Of a DNA stretch of 64,000 nucleotides, positions 8,380 to 17,877 are shown in pieces (the stretch's first letter is position 1; every line of letters begins with the position of its first letter). The translations under genes and the position numbers were made by a program. The DNA is from Sandaracinaceae bacterium (GTDB lineage: Bacteria; Myxococcota_A; Polyangia; Polyangiales; JADJQN01), in NCBI GenBank assembly GCA_016712745.1, contig JADJQN010000001.1, forward strand, positions 124,001 through 188,000. The letters are read 5' to 3'. The notes beneath the pieces are model-generated. The model worked only from the letters and a program-made list of their open reading frames with translations, was not told the origin of the DNA and made no database searches.

Positions 8380-10266
8380 GTGAAGTGCGCCTTATTAGTT
8401 CTTGCATTGTCCCTGTTGAGCTGCGCGAAGAACAGCAACGTCGCGACGTTCACCATCGAGCTTGCGACGAGCCCCAGTAGCGGCGATTGCAGCGCCGCAG
8501 ACGAACCGCTTCCAGTCGACGTTACGTGCATCGCGGTTGAGCTCTGCTCGCGGGTTGGCACCACGTGCATGCCAGAGCCGCTCTACCGCGTCGATGCGGA
8601 TCACGCCGGCCCCGGCTCGTCGTCGGTACGTTTGGGCCGACTCGAATCTGCAAGCTTCTCACTCGATGCGCGCACAGAGGCGACCGACCATGAGCTGTCG
8701 GTTGTCGCCTATACCGGCACGGGCCAGGTGTTTGCAACGGGGGTCGCGCACGCAGTTCTGCTCGACGGCACACCGGTCCGCGTGCGGTTGCAGCGCGCCG
8801 ATCAATGGAGTTGTGGACCGTTGCGAGAGGGCGGAACCGAGCGACCTGCGCCGCGCGCATTTCATGCAGCGACGGCGATGCCCAACGGCGACGTGCTGAT
8901 CTACGGCGGCGTATCCGGTGACGCAATCGATATCACAGGCTTTACGTCGGGAGCGCAGGGCGCTTCTCTTGAGCGCTCCGTCGAAGTCTACGATGCGAGC
9001 GAGGACCGCTTTTACACGGTCTCCGTTTCAGACCCCGCCGGATTCGGGCGCGTCTTCTTCTCCTCGGAGCTTGGCTCGGCGCACGACGCCGATCCTCCGT
9101 ATCGGGTGCACGTCTTTGGCGGCTACGGAATCGCGATTGGCGCAGTGCTCAGGGTCGACGGCTCACAAAGCGCGAGCTCGAATTCGACTGGATTGCCCTT
9201 CGTTCCAACCAACGACGCGACGCTTGCTGAGTCGGTGACGCTTTTTTACAATCCGTCTTCGCACAGCCTCGAGGTGCAGCAGCTCGGCGGAAGCGGTGGA
9301 TTCGCGGCGGGTTTTTCTGCGGTGTCAGGCTTCGCGAACGAAGACAACCCCAGCTTGCTGGTCGGCGGCGCGTCCGCATTCACTGGCGCATCGTCGATGA
9401 CGACTCTCGTGGCCCAAGCCACGTGGATCGATCTAGAAGGCACACCGCTCCCCGGCGTGCCTCCAATGTTGATGAATGGTCGGGCGGGCGGAACGAGCAC
9501 GATATTTCCAAACTCACCCGGTTCAGCGCTGGTGTGGGGCGGCAACATCGGCCAGGCCTCACTCGTAGAGGCCCGTGCGCACGCGGGGGAGCTAGTCCGA
9601 CTTTCAGTTCCGGCGGTACTGCAGCTCGCGGGCGGCAACCCCGCTTCCTCGCAGTGCCCAACTGCCGCAAGCACCACTGGCTTTCCCGAGCCGACGGTCT
9701 TTCACACAGCAACCGCAATGGACGCGGGCATACTCATTGCTGGCGGCCTCTACGTTGGCGCAACGGACTGCCCCGGCAAGGGGGTTCGCACCACATACAA
9801 CATCGAGCAGCCGCTCACGGTCTTCACGATTTCCGGAAGCATGGTTTCAACCGCGGGCGTGAATGCAGGCACCTTCCTTGGAACCATCTTTCACACCGCC
9901 ACTGCGCTCACCGCCGATGAGGGCGCAGACGAGAGTGTCCTGCTCGTTGGTGGCGCGTTTGGCGGTACGCGACCGGGCGGAACCGATCTCGCACTCACAC
10001 CCCACGACCAGGTTGGAGTTGTCGATCATGAAGGCGCGACCTATGCGTACACCTCGCTCGACCCTCTTCTCGTGCCCCGCTTCGGCCACGCGACTGCGCG
10101 GCTTCCGGGCGGACGCATTTTGGTTACGGGCGGTTTCACCCGTTACATGGCCGGAACCTCGGCGAAGCTGAGGGCCATCGACACGTCAGAAGTGCTTCAA
10201 CTTGGCGTGAGCGAACCCAATTTAGCCGGCGCAGTGTGCAGCGATATCGCATTTGCGAGCATGTGA
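8380..10266 (+). CDS. Kelch-repeat lipoprotein
   Basis: 628 aa from the GTG at 8380, one base after the meaB stop. This start gives a textbook lipoprotein signal, VKCALLVLALSLLSC, with lipidated Cys at residue 15; the longer frame destroys it. The body carries repeated kelch-like blades of the form HxATAxxxGxxLIxGG: TAMPNGDVLIYGG, TAMDAGILIAGG, ESVLLVGGAFGG, ARLPGGRILVTGG. A beta-propeller is expected, exposed in the periplasm or on the outer membrane. The coupling to meaB is probably only transcriptional. Similar lipoproteins are abundant in myxobacteria; the ligand is unknown. Confidence 0.85.
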   Translation: MKCALLVLALSLLSCAKNSNVATFTIELATSPSSGDCSAADEPLPVDVTCIAVELCSRVGTTCMPEPLYRVDADHAGPGSSSVRLGRLESASFSLDARTEATDHELSVVAYTGTGQVFATGVAHAVLLDGTPVRVRLQRADQWSCGPLREGGTERPAPRAFHAATAMPNGDVLIYGGVSGDAIDITGFTSGAQGASLERSVEVYDASEDRFYTVSVSDPAGFGRVFFSSELGSAHDADPPYRVHVFGGYGIAIGAVLRVDGSQSASSNSTGLPFVPTNDATLAESVTLFYNPSSHSLEVQQLGGSGGFAAGFSAVSGFANEDNPSLLVGGASAFTGASSMTTLVAQATWIDLEGTPLPGVPPMLMNGRAGGTSTIFPNSPGSALVWGGNIGQASLVEARAHAGELVRLSVPAVLQLAGGNPASSQCPTAASTTGFPEPTVFHTATAMDAGILIAGGLYVGATDCPGKGVRTTYNIEQPLTVFTISGSMVSTAGVNAGTFLGTIFHTATALTADEGADESVLLVGGAFGGTRPGGTDLALTPHDQVGVVDHEGATYAYTSLDPLLVPRFGHATARLPGGRILVTGGFTRYMAGTSAKLRAIDTSEVLQLGVSEPNLAGAVCSDIAFASM

Positions 10267-10324
10267 GCCGTTGACACCGACTCTCTGTCGGAGCACACAC
10301 CGGGCGTTGTAGTAGGAGGATCTC

Positions 10325-11506
10325 ATGGCGAATCGAGAAGTTTTCATTGTTGGCGCAGCGCGTACTCCGATCGGCAGCTTTCAAGGCGCACTCGGGGAAG
10401 TTCACGCGACGCGTCTAGGCGCAACCGCAATCATGGCGGCTCTCGAGCGCGCGCGCGTGGCCGCGGATGCCGTCGATGAGACCTTCATGGGCAATGTGCT
10501 CTCTGCCGGACTCGGGCAGGCGCCGGCGCGCCAGGCTGCGAAGTATGCTGGTATCCCGGACAAGGTCCCTGCGACGACCGTGAGTAAGGTCTGCGGTTCA
10601 GGTTTGCAGTCCGTCATCTTGGGCACGAAATCGATCCTTCTCGGCGACGCCGAAGTGGTGGTTGCTGGCGGGATGGAGTCGATGACTGGCTCGCCGTACC
10701 TGCTTCCCAAGGCGCGCGGCGGGTACCGCATGGGCAATGGCGAGATCATCGACTCGATGGTCAACGATGGCCTATGGGATCCCTACGGCAACTTCCACAT
10801 GGGCATCGCGGGAGAGCTCTGCGCGAAGGAGCTTAAATTCTCGCGCGAAGCACAGGATGAGTTTGCGAAGGAGTCCTATCGCCGCGCGCTGGCCGCTCAA
10901 GCGGAAGGCTCGTTCAAAGCCGAAATAGCGCCCGTGACAATCGCCTCGAAGAAGGGCGATGTCGTTGTGAGCGAAGACGAAGAGCCCAAGCGCGGCAACG
11001 TCGACAAGCTCGCTGGTCTTCGGCCCGCGTTCGACAAAGCCGGAACCATCACCGCTGCGAACGCTTCTAAGATCAACGATGGCGGCTCGGCCGTTATCCT
11101 GGCCAGCGCGGACGCCGTGAAGAAACATAATCTGACGCCGCTTGCTCGCATTGTGGCGTACGGCGGACACGCTCAGGCGCCGGAATGGTTTACGACTGCG
11201 CCTGTCGGTGCGATTGAGAAGACACTCGCTCGCGCGGGCCTCAAACCAGACGCCGTGGACCTGTACGAGATCAATGAAGCGTTCGCGGTAGTCGCGCTCG
11301 CCGTCATGCAGAAGGCCGGGCTCGACCACAAGAAGACCAACGTTCGCGGCGGCGCGGTGGCGCTTGGCCACCCGATCGGTGCCTCTGGCGCGCGCATTCT
11401 TACGACGCTGCTTTACACAATGCGGGATCAGAAGGCCAAGCGCGGCCTCGCTTCGTTGTGCATTGGCGGCGGCGAAGCGGTCGCTCTTCTCGTCGAGAGC
11501 GTGTAG
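10325..11506 (+). CDS. Acetyl-CoA C-acetyltransferase (thiolase)
   Basis: 393 aa, the normal thiolase length. It condenses two acetyl-CoA, or cleaves 3-ketoacyl-CoA in the reverse direction. The nucleophilic Cys is in SKVCGSGLQS (Cys90), the catalytic His is in ALGHPIGASGAR, and the C-terminal Cys is in LCIGGGEAVA. GGAGG at 10316-10320 is a strong Shine-Dalgarno sequence at good distance. It heads an acyl-CoA block: a PEP-synthase-like gene, a lipoprotein, 3-hydroxybutyryl-CoA dehydrogenase and enoyl-CoA hydratase follow on the same strand. Together they cover three of the four steps between acetyl-CoA and crotonyl/butyryl-CoA. AtoB/PhaA-like; the two cannot be told apart from sequence alone. 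Confidence 0.95.
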   Translation: MANREVFIVGAARTPIGSFQGALGEVHATRLGATAIMAALERARVAADAVDETFMGNVLSAGLGQAPARQAAKYAGIPDKVPATTVSKVCGSGLQSVILGTKSILLGDAEVVVAGGMESMTGSPYLLPKARGGYRMGNGEIIDSMVNDGLWDPYGNFHMGIAGELCAKELKFSREAQDEFAKESYRRALAAQAEGSFKAEIAPVTIASKKGDVVVSEDEEPKRGNVDKLAGLRPAFDKAGTITAANASKINDGGSAVILASADAVKKHNLTPLARIVAYGGHAQAPEWFTTAPVGAIEKTLARAGLKPDAVDLYEINEAFAVVALAVMQKAGLDHKKTNVRGGAVALGHPIGASGARILTTLLYTMRDQKAKRGLASLCIGGGEAVALLVESV

Positions 11507-11538
11507 CGTCCTACGCACACTATGTGCGCGGAGCAGAC

Positions 11539-13377
11539 GTGACGAAACCGCATTCGGTTACCGGCTTTCCGGCGCCAGCGCACGCGCGCTCGGCGCCGTC
11601 CATTGCGGACGCAGATGGCGTAACTTTCGGTGAACCGGCGATCGATCTTGCCGCGCTCGTCCGGGCCGATGTTCCCATCGCGCGCGGATGGGTGCTGGCG
11701 CTGGGTGGCAGCGAGTGGCGCGACGAGCTCTTGCAGTTAGTCGAGTCGGCATTGGTAGCGGGCGCATCACGCGCGCACATTTCGATTTGGTTCGCGACGC
11801 GCGATGCACGCGCCCGCTTTTCACACCTCGTCCCGGACTCTGGCGACGTGACGAGTCCGCAAGGCGCTCGCGACGTCATTGCTCTGCTCGCGACAGGCTT
11901 GGGTGAGATTGGCAACGACCGAGCACTTTCCGACATCGCCGTCCGAGTGTCGCCGGTGAGCTCCGGCTTGTTCTGCTACGCGTCGAGCGCTGATCCCACC
12001 TCGGGCGATCCGGACACGGTGTCTGTGTGCACGAAAGGGGCTGTGCCCTGGCTCGTGGATCGCCGCACGATGCGGCTTGCGCGTAGCGGCGGCGCTCCGA
12101 TCGACGAAGACGCGGCATCTCGCGCTGCTGACTTGGCCGACCGCGCTCAGCTCGTGCTCGGGCGACCTGTCGAAATCGAGTGTGTTCTTGAGGAAGGCCG
12201 TACGAGCATCGCGTCCGTTCGGCGCCTGAGCTTCGTTCCGCGTTTTACGTCGGAAACCTATCGTCGCGTCCGCTTCTTGCCCAGCGAGGAGGGCAGCGTG
12301 GCTCCCCTCGCTATCGATGCGATGGCCAAAGCGCTGCGCGTAGCCGACGCGCCGTTTGACGAGACGCGCATGCGAAGAGTGTACGCGCGCCCGTATCGCC
12401 GAATGGAAAGTCCGGGCGCACCCCTGCTGAGCGGTTCGCGCACGGCGCCCATCGCACGCGCAGCGTCGCGTTTGGCGCGCATCGCTGTCGACGTAGCGAC
12501 ACCCGTCGCGGCAGCGCGTCGCTACGAAGACACGATGCGCGCACGCGCCGCAGGCCTGGACGCGATCAACGTGCACAAACTCGATGCGGCGGCACTCGTC
12601 GCGCATATCGAGGCCTGTCAGATCCCAGTCATCGAGGGGTTGACGCTGCTCGATCGAACGCGTCTGGCCACGCTCGCTATTTTACCCGCTCTTGAGGCGA
12701 TGGTCGGCAATCTTCCGCGCGAGAGCTTTTCCGCGCTCGCCGCTCCTCGCGCGACGCGCTTTCGCATGCGCGTCGACGAAAAGCTGCGCATTCTGGCTCA
12801 CGCTGTGACGCGCGAGAAGGGCGATGTGACCGGCCCGCAAGGTTTATCGGCGCAGCTACGCAACGAGTGGGACAAGCTGCGGCGCGACCTCTACAACGTG
12901 CGCCCGATCGGATTGGACGTCACGCCCGAGGCGTACGGCGCGCACGACCTTGCGCTCGCACGCGGGCTCGCGAGTGCGCTCGCTGCGAGTGGGAATGTGC
13001 ACGAAGCCGCGCGCGCGCATGCTGTGAACGAAATCTCGGCGCTTGCGCGGGAGCAATCCTTTGGCGCGCCGCGATTCGCAGTGGTGCGTTCGGTCATGAT
13101 GGTGATGGAGCGCCTCGCGGACGCAAAAGGCCGCGTCAGCGAAGGTCTAACGGCGGCCCTGCTGCGCCTTCGCCGTGCCGCCTGCCAAGCTGGCGAGCGC
13201 CTGGTCGACGAGGGCATTCTCGAGTCGCCTGAAGACGCCCTTTACATGGATCTCAGCGAAATCGAACAGGCGCTTACCGGCGAGCCGGGCGCCTACGCGG
13301 CCCGCGTACGGTTGAGGCGCGAGGACGATGCTCGCTGGACCCACTTTGAAGCTCCCATCCGCCTGCATAGCGTATAG
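11539..13377 (+). CDS. PEP-synthase-like protein without phosphohistidine and catalytic domains
   Basis: 612 aa from the GTG at 11539, which has GGAG seven bases upstream. The C-terminal part (RLVDEGILESPEDALYMDLSEIEQAL...) matches the linker helices of PEP synthase/PPDK-like proteins that precede the phosphohistidine domain, and a region near 180-260 is reminiscent of the PPDK N-terminal domain. The swivelling TxHxA phosphohistidine motif is absent and the protein ends where it would begin. The nucleotide-binding residues are not recognisable either. The protein is Arg/Ala-rich and cytoplasmic. It sits 32 bases after the thiolase in the acyl-CoA block. Function unknown; a degenerate or regulatory relative is likely. 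Confidence 0.6.
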   Translation: MTKPHSVTGFPAPAHARSAPSIADADGVTFGEPAIDLAALVRADVPIARGWVLALGGSEWRDELLQLVESALVAGASRAHISIWFATRDARARFSHLVPDSGDVTSPQGARDVIALLATGLGEIGNDRALSDIAVRVSPVSSGLFCYASSADPTSGDPDTVSVCTKGAVPWLVDRRTMRLARSGGAPIDEDAASRAADLADRAQLVLGRPVEIECVLEEGRTSIASVRRLSFVPRFTSETYRRVRFLPSEEGSVAPLAIDAMAKALRVADAPFDETRMRRVYARPYRRMESPGAPLLSGSRTAPIARAASRLARIAVDVATPVAAARRYEDTMRARAAGLDAINVHKLDAAALVAHIEACQIPVIEGLTLLDRTRLATLAILPALEAMVGNLPRESFSALAAPRATRFRMRVDEKLRILAHAVTREKGDVTGPQGLSAQLRNEWDKLRRDLYNVRPIGLDVTPEAYGAHDLALARGLASALAASGNVHEAARAHAVNEISALAREQSFGAPRFAVVRSVMMVMERLADAKGRVSEGLTAALLRLRRAACQAGERLVDEGILESPEDALYMDLSEIEQALTGEPGAYAARVRLRREDDARWTHFEAPIRLHSV

Positions 13378-13446
13378 ACCGATGAGGATTAAGAAGCGCC
13401 GTTCTGGTCCCAGTGGGAGTGTCCCATTCAGGACGAGGTGAATGGC

Positions 13447-13971
13447 ATGATGAAACGCTTCTCCTTGGTTCTCGTTGGCTGCACGCTCTCCCTCATCGGC
13501 GTGGGCTGTGGTGAGCAAGCGATACTCAGCGTTCCGACGCTTAAGCCCATGAGCTCTTCGGTCGGCTATCGCGTCGCGATCGAAGAGACCGCGGACGAGG
13601 TGCAGCTCGCGCTGCCCACAGGTTCGATGCGTTCGGAGGTCGCATTGACGAGTCTGGATTCTACTCACGCGTGCATCGAAGTGGTGATGCGTACGTGGGA
13701 TGGCGCGAGCGCACAATGGATCGCGTGGGCCGACTCCGACGGGCTTGGCGGCGCACGCAACGAAGTTGAGCTTGCGTCGTGCACCACGAGCGCTGAGTGT
13801 TTGACGCAGCCCAGCGTGCTCGGCCCTCTGCCGACCGACGTCGCGCCCAGCGTCGCTATTCGCGCCGCAAATCTCTGTATGCCGATACCGCACGAAGCGT
13901 CGCGCGAGCTTGCGTTCAACTTCACTCAAGGTGCGCTGCACCGGCGATTCGTCTTCCAAGCGCGTGACTAA
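13447..13971 (+). CDS. Small secreted lipoprotein, unknown function
   Basis: 174 aa from the ATG at 13447 (MMKRFSLVLVGC...); GAGG at 13435-13438 lies eight bases upstream. A GTG at 13438 would add three residues. The signal peptide ends near IGVGCGEQA, a slightly imperfect lipobox. The mature part has four or more Cys (HACIEVV, ASCTTSAECL, ANLCMP), suggesting disulfides and an extracytoplasmic site. No known domain. It lies between the PEP-synthase-like gene and 3-hydroxybutyryl-CoA dehydrogenase on the same strand, though probably unrelated to them in function. Confidence 0.75.
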   Translation: MMKRFSLVLVGCTLSLIGVGCGEQAILSVPTLKPMSSSVGYRVAIEETADEVQLALPTGSMRSEVALTSLDSTHACIEVVMRTWDGASAQWIAWADSDGLGGARNEVELASCTTSAECLTQPSVLGPLPTDVAPSVAIRAANLCMPIPHEASRELAFNFTQGALHRRFVFQARD

Positions 13972-14031
13972 ATCGCCGCCTCTTGACCCGATTCGGGGAG
14001 GGCGGTAGAGCCGATGCCTCGCGAGGTTGGC

Positions 14032-14898
14032 ATGGCCGATATCAAGGTTTTTGGGGTAGTTGGAGCAGGGCAAATGGGGCGCGGCATCGCGCAGGTAGCT
14101 GCGCAGTCGGGTTTCGACGTGAAGCTCCTCGACGCGAGCCTTGAGCTTGCGCAGCAGGGCGTTCAACGCATCGCGAAAGATCTCACGCGCCAAGTCGAGC
14201 GCGGAAAGATGGGCGCCGACGAACGCGACCGCGTGGTGGCACGCATCACGGCCATTGCAGATTACAAAGACTGTGAGGACGTCGACTTCTTGGTGGAAGC
14301 TGCGACCGAGCGCGCCGAGTTGAAGCGCGCGATTCTTCAGTCGGCCGATGCGGTCATGAAGCCCGGTGCGATTCTCGCGAGCAACACCTCGTCGATTTCG
14401 CTCACCAAGCTTGCGGCACAGGTGAAACGCCCCACTCAAGTCATCGGCATGCACTTTATGAACCCCGTGCCAGTGATGAAGCTCGTTGAAATCGTGCGCG
14501 CGCTTCAGACGAGCGATGAGGCCTACAACGTCACGCGCGACATCGCGTTGCGCATGGGCAAGACGCTCATCACGGCGAAAGACGTTCCCGGCTTCATCGT
14601 CAACCGCATGTTGATTCCATTTTTGAATGAGGCGTGCTTCGCGCTGCAAGAGGGGCTTGGCACTGCCGAGGACATCGACAAAGGAGCAAAGCTTGGCTTG
14701 AACCATCCGATGGGGCCGTTCGAGCTCGCGGACCTCATCGGCCTCGACACGGTGCTCTTCATCGCCGAAGTTCTGCATCGTGAGTTTGGCGACGACAAGT
14801 ACCGCCCGCCGACGATCTTGCGAAACTACGTCGCTGCCGGTTGGCTCGGTCGCAAGAGCGGCCGCGGCTTTTACGACTACTCGCAGGAGAAGCGCTGA
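14032..14898 (+). CDS. 3-hydroxybutyryl-CoA dehydrogenase
   Basis: 288 aa. Converts acetoacetyl-CoA and 3-hydroxybutyryl-CoA with NAD(P)H. It has the Rossmann fingerprint GVVGAGQMGRGIAQ, the catalytic His region GMHFMNPVPVMKLVE, the conserved PGFIVNR and the C-terminal NHPMGPFELADLIGLD. The ATG at 14032 is chosen because family members start close to ADIKVFGVVG; GAGG lies about eight bases upstream. An in-frame ATG at 14014 is the alternative. The stop overlaps the start of the enoyl-CoA hydratase by one base, so the two are translationally coupled. Confidence 0.95.
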   Translation: MADIKVFGVVGAGQMGRGIAQVAAQSGFDVKLLDASLELAQQGVQRIAKDLTRQVERGKMGADERDRVVARITAIADYKDCEDVDFLVEAATERAELKRAILQSADAVMKPGAILASNTSSISLTKLAAQVKRPTQVIGMHFMNPVPVMKLVEIVRALQTSDEAYNVTRDIALRMGKTLITAKDVPGFIVNRMLIPFLNEACFALQEGLGTAEDIDKGAKLGLNHPMGPFELADLIGLDTVLFIAEVLHREFGDDKYRPPTILRNYVAAGWLGRKSGRGFYDYSQEKR

Positions 14899-15671
14899 TG
14901 GAGTTTATCAAGCTCGCCGTCGACGGCGCCATCGCAACTCTCACGATTTCGCGACCCGACAGGCTCAACGCTCTCGACAACGACGTCCTCTCGCAACTGT
15001 CAGAAACGCTGACACAGCTTTCGACGAACCGTGAAGTCCGTTGCCTCATCGTTACCGGTGAAGGTCGCGCCTTCGTCGCGGGCGCCGACATATCGCAAAT
15101 GCGCGATATGGATCCCGGCGCGGCCGCAAGCTACGCGCAAAAGGGGCAGCGCATCTTCGCACAACTCGAGAATCTCCCGTTCCCTTCGATCGCCGCTGTG
15201 AACGGCTTCGCGTTGGGCGGGGGGTGCGAGCTCGCGTTATCGTGCGACTTTATCTACGCATCCGACGCAGCCAAGTTCGGGCAGCCCGAAGTGAAGCTCG
15301 GCGTGATCCCGGGCTTCGGTGGAACTCAGCGCCTGCTTCGCCGCGTCGGCGTCGGCCACGCACGCGAGCTCATCTACACCGGCGCCGTGATCAACGCCGC
15401 TGAAGCGCAGCGCATCGGCCTGTGCAATGCGGTCGTTCCGGCTGCTGAGCTCATCGCGAAGGTCACCGAAGTCGCCAGGTCCATCGCCGCTGTCGGCCCC
15501 CGAGCCGTCAACGTTGCAAAGAGAACCATCCTCTTCGGCGAGAGCGCGACACTCACAGACGGCAACAACGCCGAAGCCCGCGCCTTTGGCCAATGCTTCA
15601 CCACCGCGGACCAAAAAGAAGGAATGTCCGCCTTCCTAGAAAAACGCCAAGCCACCTTCACCGGCAACTAG
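14898..15671 (+). CDS. Enoyl-CoA hydratase (crotonase)
   Basis: 257 aa. Hydrates crotonyl-CoA and other short 2-enoyl-CoAs. The oxyanion hole is in GRAFVAGADI and ALGGGCELAL, with one catalytic Glu in the latter; the second Glu is in FGQPEVKLGVIPGFGGTQR. The ATG at 14898 shares its first base with the preceding dehydrogenase stop (TGATG), so the two subunits of the pathway are made together. The open frame extends upstream to 14841, but this only duplicates the dehydrogenase end. It is the last gene of the acyl-CoA block; exonuclease III follows convergently. Confidence 0.95.
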   Translation: MEFIKLAVDGAIATLTISRPDRLNALDNDVLSQLSETLTQLSTNREVRCLIVTGEGRAFVAGADISQMRDMDPGAAASYAQKGQRIFAQLENLPFPSIAAVNGFALGGGCELALSCDFIYASDAAKFGQPEVKLGVIPGFGGTQRLLRRVGVGHARELIYTGAVINAAEAQRIGLCNAVVPAAELIAKVTEVARSIAAVGPRAVNVAKRTILFGESATLTDGNNAEARAFGQCFTTADQKEGMSAFLEKRQATFTGN

Positions 15672-15771
15672 GGGACACGCTCCCTCCCCAGTGGGCCCAT
15701 CTTTTCAACAACTTAGAAGCGAACTCTGGCCGCACCGCGAATTCGCCTGAATTCTAGGGTCTTGCGCGCGT

Positions 15772-16545
15772 TCAACTGAACGTGCAGAGGACGGGCGCGT
15801 GGTCCGACGGCTGAGCGCCCTTGCGCTCCTCGCGGTCCACCGCTGCGGCGATGCAGCGCTTTGCTAAACCCTTCGTCGCGTAGATGTGATCGATTCGCAG
15901 CCCGTCGTTTTTCGGAAAGGCCAGCTGGCGATAGTCCCACCACGAGAAGATCTTGCCTTCCGGATGCTGCTGCCGAAACGCATCGACGAAGCCCCACTCG
16001 CGGATCTCATCAAGCGCCGCGCGCACAGCATCGCTCGTGAGTACGGTGTCCTGCCATTGGTCCGGCTTGGCGATATCTAGTTCGTCCACTGCGACGTTAA
16101 AGTCGCCACACAGCAACAAGTCGTCGTTCGGCTTTTCATGCGTGTCGAGATAAACGCGCAGCCGCTTCATCCACGCCAGCTTGAAGGGGTACTTCGGCGA
16201 CGTCTGCTCGCCGCCGTTCGGAAAATACGCCGATGCGATACGCATCCCGGCCGTCGTTCCGATAATGAAGCGTGCGTGCGAGTCGTCGACGTCGTCGGCG
16301 AATCCCCTGTGCACGTTCTCAATCGGTGACTTCGACAGAATCGCCACGCCGTTGTAGGTCTTCTGCCCAAGCACAGCGGCGTGATAACCAGCGGCTTCGA
16401 TTTCCGCGCGAGGAAACTTCGCTTCCTCAAGCTTGAGCTCCTGCAGACACACGACATCCGGCGAGTGTCGCGCCAAGAAAGCCAGCACGCGCTCTTTGCG
16501 CACCTTTATCGAGTTCACGTTCCAGGTCACGACCGTGCTTGGCAT
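15772..16545 (-). CDS. xthA: Exodeoxyribonuclease III (AP endonuclease family)
   Basis: 257 aa, full length for the family. Acts in base-excision repair on abasic sites and 3' blocked ends. The motifs are in order: TWNVNSIK, CLQELKLEE, the catalytic Tyr segment near IASAYFPNGG, LCGDFNVA (Asp/Asn), RIDHIYAT and the C-terminal SDHAPV with the catalytic His. The ATG at 16545 starts right at the domain. It is divergent from the ridA gene across 72 bases, which must hold both promoters. The 100 bases after its stop, toward the crotonase gene, show no clear terminator. Confidence 0.96.
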   Translation of the reverse strand: MPSTVVTWNVNSIKVRKERVLAFLARHSPDVVCLQELKLEEAKFPRAEIEAAGYHAAVLGQKTYNGVAILSKSPIENVHRGFADDVDDSHARFIIGTTAGMRIASAYFPNGGEQTSPKYPFKLAWMKRLRVYLDTHEKPNDDLLLCGDFNVAVDELDIAKPDQWQDTVLTSDAVRAALDEIREWGFVDAFRQQHPEGKIFSWWDYRQLAFPKNDGLRIDHIYATKGLAKRCIAAAVDREERKGAQPSDHAPVLCTFS

Positions 16546-16617
16546 CGCATAGGCGTACCGAGTTTCGCCTTCTTGGGGAAGTGGCTCGTGCTACGGTCTG
16601 CGTCGACGGAGGCTTCC

Positions 16618-17004
16618 ATGCACGAACGAACGATTGTCTCGACCGAGAACGCACCCAAAGCGATTGGCCCCTACTCGCAAGCGGTGAAAGCTTTCGGCTT
16701 CGTTTTCACTTCCGGTCAAATCCCTCTTGACCCGAAGTCTGGGGAGATGGTTGGTGGCGATGACGCTCGTGCCCAGACGACCCAGATCATGAAGAACCTC
16801 GCAGCTGTGCTCGAGGCCGCGGGCACGAGCTTCGACAACGTGGTCAAGACGACCATCTTCGTTACAAACCTCGCCGACTTCACCGCCGTCAACGAGACGT
16901 ACGGAGCGTACTTCACCGCAGCACCGCCCGCGCGCTCCACGGTGCAGGTCGCGGCGCTTCCCAAGGGCGCTCGCGTCGAAATTGAAATGGTCGCCATCAG
17001 CTGA
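16618..17004 (+). CDS. ridA: RidA family reactive intermediate deaminase
   Basis: 128 aa from the ATG at 16618, with GGAGG at 16608-16612 as ribosome binding site; the longer upstream frame is antisense to xthA. RidA hydrolyses 2-aminoacrylate and related enamines made by PLP enzymes. The motifs are IGPYSQAVKAFGFVFTSGQIPLDP at the N-terminus (in two parts), KTTIFVTNLADF, and the C-terminal PARSTVQVAALPKGARVEIE, which holds the conserved catalytic Arg and Glu. Full-length trimeric YjgF fold expected, cytoplasmic. Confidence 0.96.
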   Translation: MHERTIVSTENAPKAIGPYSQAVKAFGFVFTSGQIPLDPKSGEMVGGDDARAQTTQIMKNLAAVLEAAGTSFDNVVKTTIFVTNLADFTAVNETYGAYFTAAPPARSTVQVAALPKGARVEIEMVAIS

Positions 17005-17052
17005 TTCGTCCGCCCCGGGGCCGACGCAGCCAGCGCCGGCTTAGAGATCTCA

Positions 17053-17811
17053 TCATCGCGAAATTCGGTTTTCGCGCACTCGCCTCGCCGACGCCGTCGC
17101 GCTCGCATCATTCCAGAAGGCGAAGCTGCGACCTTCTCGCATGCGCCGTAGAAGCAAATGCGTGAAGTGCTTCGGATACCGTTGCCAGCGCACGTCGCTT
17201 GCGTACGCGGGAAAGGTTCGCGCGCAGTAGTTCAGAAAACCCGCCAGGCTGTAAAACTCCTCAGGAAACGCACTGCCTTCAGCGGTGGGCGGCGGATAGT
17301 CAAAGTGACGAGCGCGTTCGATCCAGCCCTGCGGTCCCAAGAACTGCGCCAAGTACTCATCGGGGTTTGCAAGGATCAGCTTCGCGATGTGCCGCCGCCG
17401 GCGCGAGTCATCGGACGTCACAGTTAGGATGTCGACAATCGAGCGTTCGAGCACGTCGAGGCCGCTGGGATGTGTCTGAATGACCTGCAGATCAAATACG
17501 GGCATGCCGCGGTGATAGGTGAGCTGCAGGTGCGTGCACACAGACGAAAGCTTCGCGTCGAGCGCGCATCCGATTCGAAAGTGGTCGCGACCGACTTGCG
17601 AGAAGATAATCGGCTGGCGTAGCCATGGCGTGCCGAAGCGTGTGCCCACGTAGCCCTCCTCGACGGTGGCATCTGAGCTCAGCACGTAGGGCGCCATTTC
17701 AATCTCGCCTTGCCAGAGCTGAAAATGCGTCGGAATCGAAACGATGAGGCCAGCGTCAATGAGGACGCGCAGCCGTTCGTAGCTCAGGGGGGCGCGAACT
17801 GTCGATGTCAT
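17053..17811 (-). CDS. Conserved-looking protein of unknown function
   Basis: 252 aa, cytoplasmic, no signal or membrane segment. GAGGAG lies just upstream of the ATG at 17811. The sequence is mixed alpha/beta, with a motif-like stretch THFQLWQGEIEMAPYV near residue 27 and a basic helical middle (SDDSRRRRHIAKLIL). Codon use and amino-acid composition look like a real gene. I recognise no family. It is convergent with ridA (48 bases) and divergent from the next small gene across 66 bases, which contain a TATAGA element at 17838-17843. Confidence 0.75.
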   Translation of the reverse strand: MTSTVRAPLSYERLRVLIDAGLIVSIPTHFQLWQGEIEMAPYVLSSDATVEEGYVGTRFGTPWLRQPIIFSQVGRDHFRIGCALDAKLSSVCTHLQLTYHRGMPVFDLQVIQTHPSGLDVLERSIVDILTVTSDDSRRRRHIAKLILANPDEYLAQFLGPQGWIERARHFDYPPPTAEGSAFPEEFYSLAGFLNYCARTFPAYASDVRWQRYPKHFTHLLLRRMREGRSFAFWNDASATASARRVRENRISR

Positions 17812-17877
17812 ATACGGCTCCTCGCGAACGATTCGTTATAGACTGCGGCCGCATCGAGTCAAAACGCGGAGCGAGCT

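Noticed and set aside
13147..14778. 543-aa minus-strand open frame
   Set aside because: It lies opposite the PEP-synthase-like, lipoprotein and dehydrogenase genes and shows no domain; long antisense frames are expected at this G+C content.
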